A stretch of DNA of 8,183 nucleotides from the NCBI GenBank assembly GCA_937874455.1, contig CALNBE010000162.1, positions 1-8,183 on the forward strand, read 5' to 3'. The DNA comes from an uncultured Opitutia bacterium (GTDB lineage Bacteria; Verrucomicrobiota; Verrucomicrobiia; Opitutales; UBA953). The notes beneath the pieces are model-generated. The model had not been told where the DNA came from and did no database searches. It saw nothing but the letters and a program-made list of their open reading frames with translations. Of this stretch, positions 6,934-8,183 are shown piece by piece. Numbering within the stretch: the stretch's first letter is position 1; each line of letters starts with the position of its first letter. The position numbers and the translations under genes are program-made.

Positions 6934-8183
6934 ATGAGAAATTTGCTGCTCATGGAAATTTTTGCGCGCAAGGGCGGGGTCGTGGCGGCCCTGCTGGGAT
7001 GCCTGTTGCTGCCCGTGCTGACGGCGGAGTCGATGCGGACGGAGGAGGTTTACCAGTCGCCGGAGGCGGCGGAATATTACGCCTCGCGTCCGGAATTCTT
7101 CCGCTTCGCGAAACCGGAGGATTTGCCGCAGGATCTGGTTTGGGAGGACAACGCCGAGGCGGCGGAGTTTGCCGATCCTGCGGCGAAACGCGGCGGGACG
7201 GTGACCATCGGGATGCCCGGTTATCCGGCCTCTTTTCGCCGCGTGGGGCCAAACGCCAACGGATTTTTCCGCGGGTACATGTATGATAATTACGCGATTC
7301 CACTAACCATCCAGCATCCGTTCAACGACCAGCCCGCGCCCGGAACGGCGCTGGCGTGGGCAGTTTCGCCCGACCGGAAAACGGTCTACTACAAACTCGA
7401 TCCCACGGTGCGCTTCACCGATGGACAGCCGGTGACGGCGGACGATTATTTCTTCACCTTCTATTTTTACAATTCGGCCTACATCGTCGCGCCCTGGTAC
7501 AACGATTTCTATTCGCGGGAGTTTGCCAGCATCACCAAGTTCGATGACTACACCATTGCGATTACCCTACCGGACGAGCGACCGGACCCGGTTTACAACA
7601 CCGCGATCGAGCCAACGCCCCGGCAGTTCTTCAAGGAATTCGGCCCCGATTATATCACCCGCTATCAAACCAAATTCCAGCCGACCACCGGCGCCTATTT
7701 TGTGGAGGAGAAAAAAACGGTGGAGGAAATGTCGGTCACGCTGAAGCGGGTGGAGGACTGGTGGGGCGACCAAAGGAAAAATTTCCGTTACCGCTACAAC
7801 CCCGACTACATGGTCTTTCGGGTGGTTCGAGATGAGGAGAAAATGTTTCAAATGTTCCTGCTCGGCGACTTGGACATGATGGAGCTTCGCGTCCCGAAGT
7901 TTTGGTATCAGCTCAACGAAAAAGACGCCTACCGTAAAGGTTACGTGCAAAAGGCGACCTTTTACTATGATCGCCCGTGCCCGACCTGGGGCCTGTACCT
8001 CAATACCATCAAGCCGTTTTTGGACGACCAGAACGTGCGCCTCGGCATCCAGTATGCCACGGACTGGCAGCGGGTCATCGACACGTTTTATCGCGGCGAC
8101 TACCAGCGCCTCAACCAATACACGGCGGGTTTTGGCAAATTCACCAATCCCGCGATCAAGGCCCGTCCTTACGACCCCGATGT
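6934..8183 (+). CDS. yejA: Peptide ABC transporter substrate-binding protein (YejA-like, SBP family 5), 3' truncated by window
   Basis: This periplasmic binding protein delivers peptides to the YejB/YejE permeases. The open frame runs without a stop for 416 codons to the window end; E. coli YejA is about 600 residues, so about a third is missing. A signal peptide is visible (ARK at 11-13, hydrophobic core about 16-30, likely cleavage after A31 in VLTA-ES). The mature part has DPAAKRGGTVTIGMPG (81-96), equivalent to the PKGG start of the family. Then come the SBP_bac_5 hallmarks VRFTDGQPVTADDYFFTF (159-176), TTGAY (251-255), the KRVEDWWG block (271-278) and LNTIKPFLDDQNVRLGIQYA (356-375). Aromatic residues are abundant, as in peptide binders. 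It follows yejE after 9 nt, so it is third in the operon. Exact substrate cannot be told from sequence. Confidence 0.92.
   Translation, partial: MRNLLLMEIFARKGGVVAALLGCLLLPVLTAESMRTEEVYQSPEAAEYYASRPEFFRFAKPEDLPQDLVWEDNAEAAEFADPAAKRGGTVTIGMPGYPASFRRVGPNANGFFRGYMYDNYAIPLTIQHPFNDQPAPGTALAWAVSPDRKTVYYKLDPTVRFTDGQPVTADDYFFTFYFYNSAYIVAPWYNDFYSREFASITKFDDYTIAITLPDERPDPVYNTAIEPTPRQFFKEFGPDYITRYQTKFQPTTGAYFVEEKKTVEEMSVTLKRVEDWWGDQRKNFRYRYNPDYMVFRVVRDEEKMFQMFLLGDLDMMELRVPKFWYQLNEKDAYRKGYVQKATFYYDRPCPTWGLYLNTIKPFLDDQNVRLGIQYATDWQRVIDTFYRGDYQRLNQYTAGFGKFTNPAIKARPYDPD

Noticed and set aside
6991..7002. Lipobox (LLGC, residues 20-23) in the YejA leader
   Set aside because: The cysteine sits inside the hydrophobic core and is followed by more hydrophobic residues up to VLTA-ES, so a normal signal peptidase I site is more likely.

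Overview
This GC-rich bacterial window has a high-GC codon style and one very AT-rich intergenic island. The gene content fits a member of the Verrucomicrobiota, perhaps Opitutae/Puniceicoccales: a PEP-CTERM surface protein with a beta-helix-like body, a PrmB-type methyltransferase, a Yej-type peptide importer, and several starts without a clear Shine-Dalgarno sequence. The taxonomy is inference from gene style; no marker gene is present.

Left part, minus strand (1-3909), read in the direction of transcription. prmB (3909-2965) encodes the ribosomal protein L3 glutamine methyltransferase. A gene-free stretch of about 450 bp follows, containing a tract of about 120 bp that is roughly 89% A+T. 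Next is a 515-residue exported, Ser/Thr/Asn-rich PEP-CTERM protein (2516-969), closed by a textbook intrinsic terminator (947-911). Last is the N-terminal half of a heavy-metal P-type ATPase (886 to the window edge), whose frame is broken by an in-frame TAG at 55-53. Family-like sequence resumes in the same frame right after the stop, so this looks like a nonsense-mutated gene, a base error or, less likely, readthrough.

Right part, plus strand (4160-8183). A divergent operon encodes a Yej-type (YejABEF-like) oligopeptide ABC importer in the order yejB (permease), yejE (permease), yejA (substrate-binding protein, cut by the window end). The ATPase component (yejF) is not in the window. Both permeases are about 100 residues longer than their E. 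coli counterparts. In each, the extra sequence lies in the extracytoplasmic segment between the first transmembrane helix and the permease core.

The main discovery candidate is the YejE insert, which reads as a YwqK-like/MORN_2-type repeat domain: an 'RDGVYL' entry followed by two 24-residue units with NG...GGK...HG spacing. The YejB insert is of a different, unrecognised kind. Together they suggest an elaborated outer face of this importer that could contact the binding protein, the substrate or the cell envelope.
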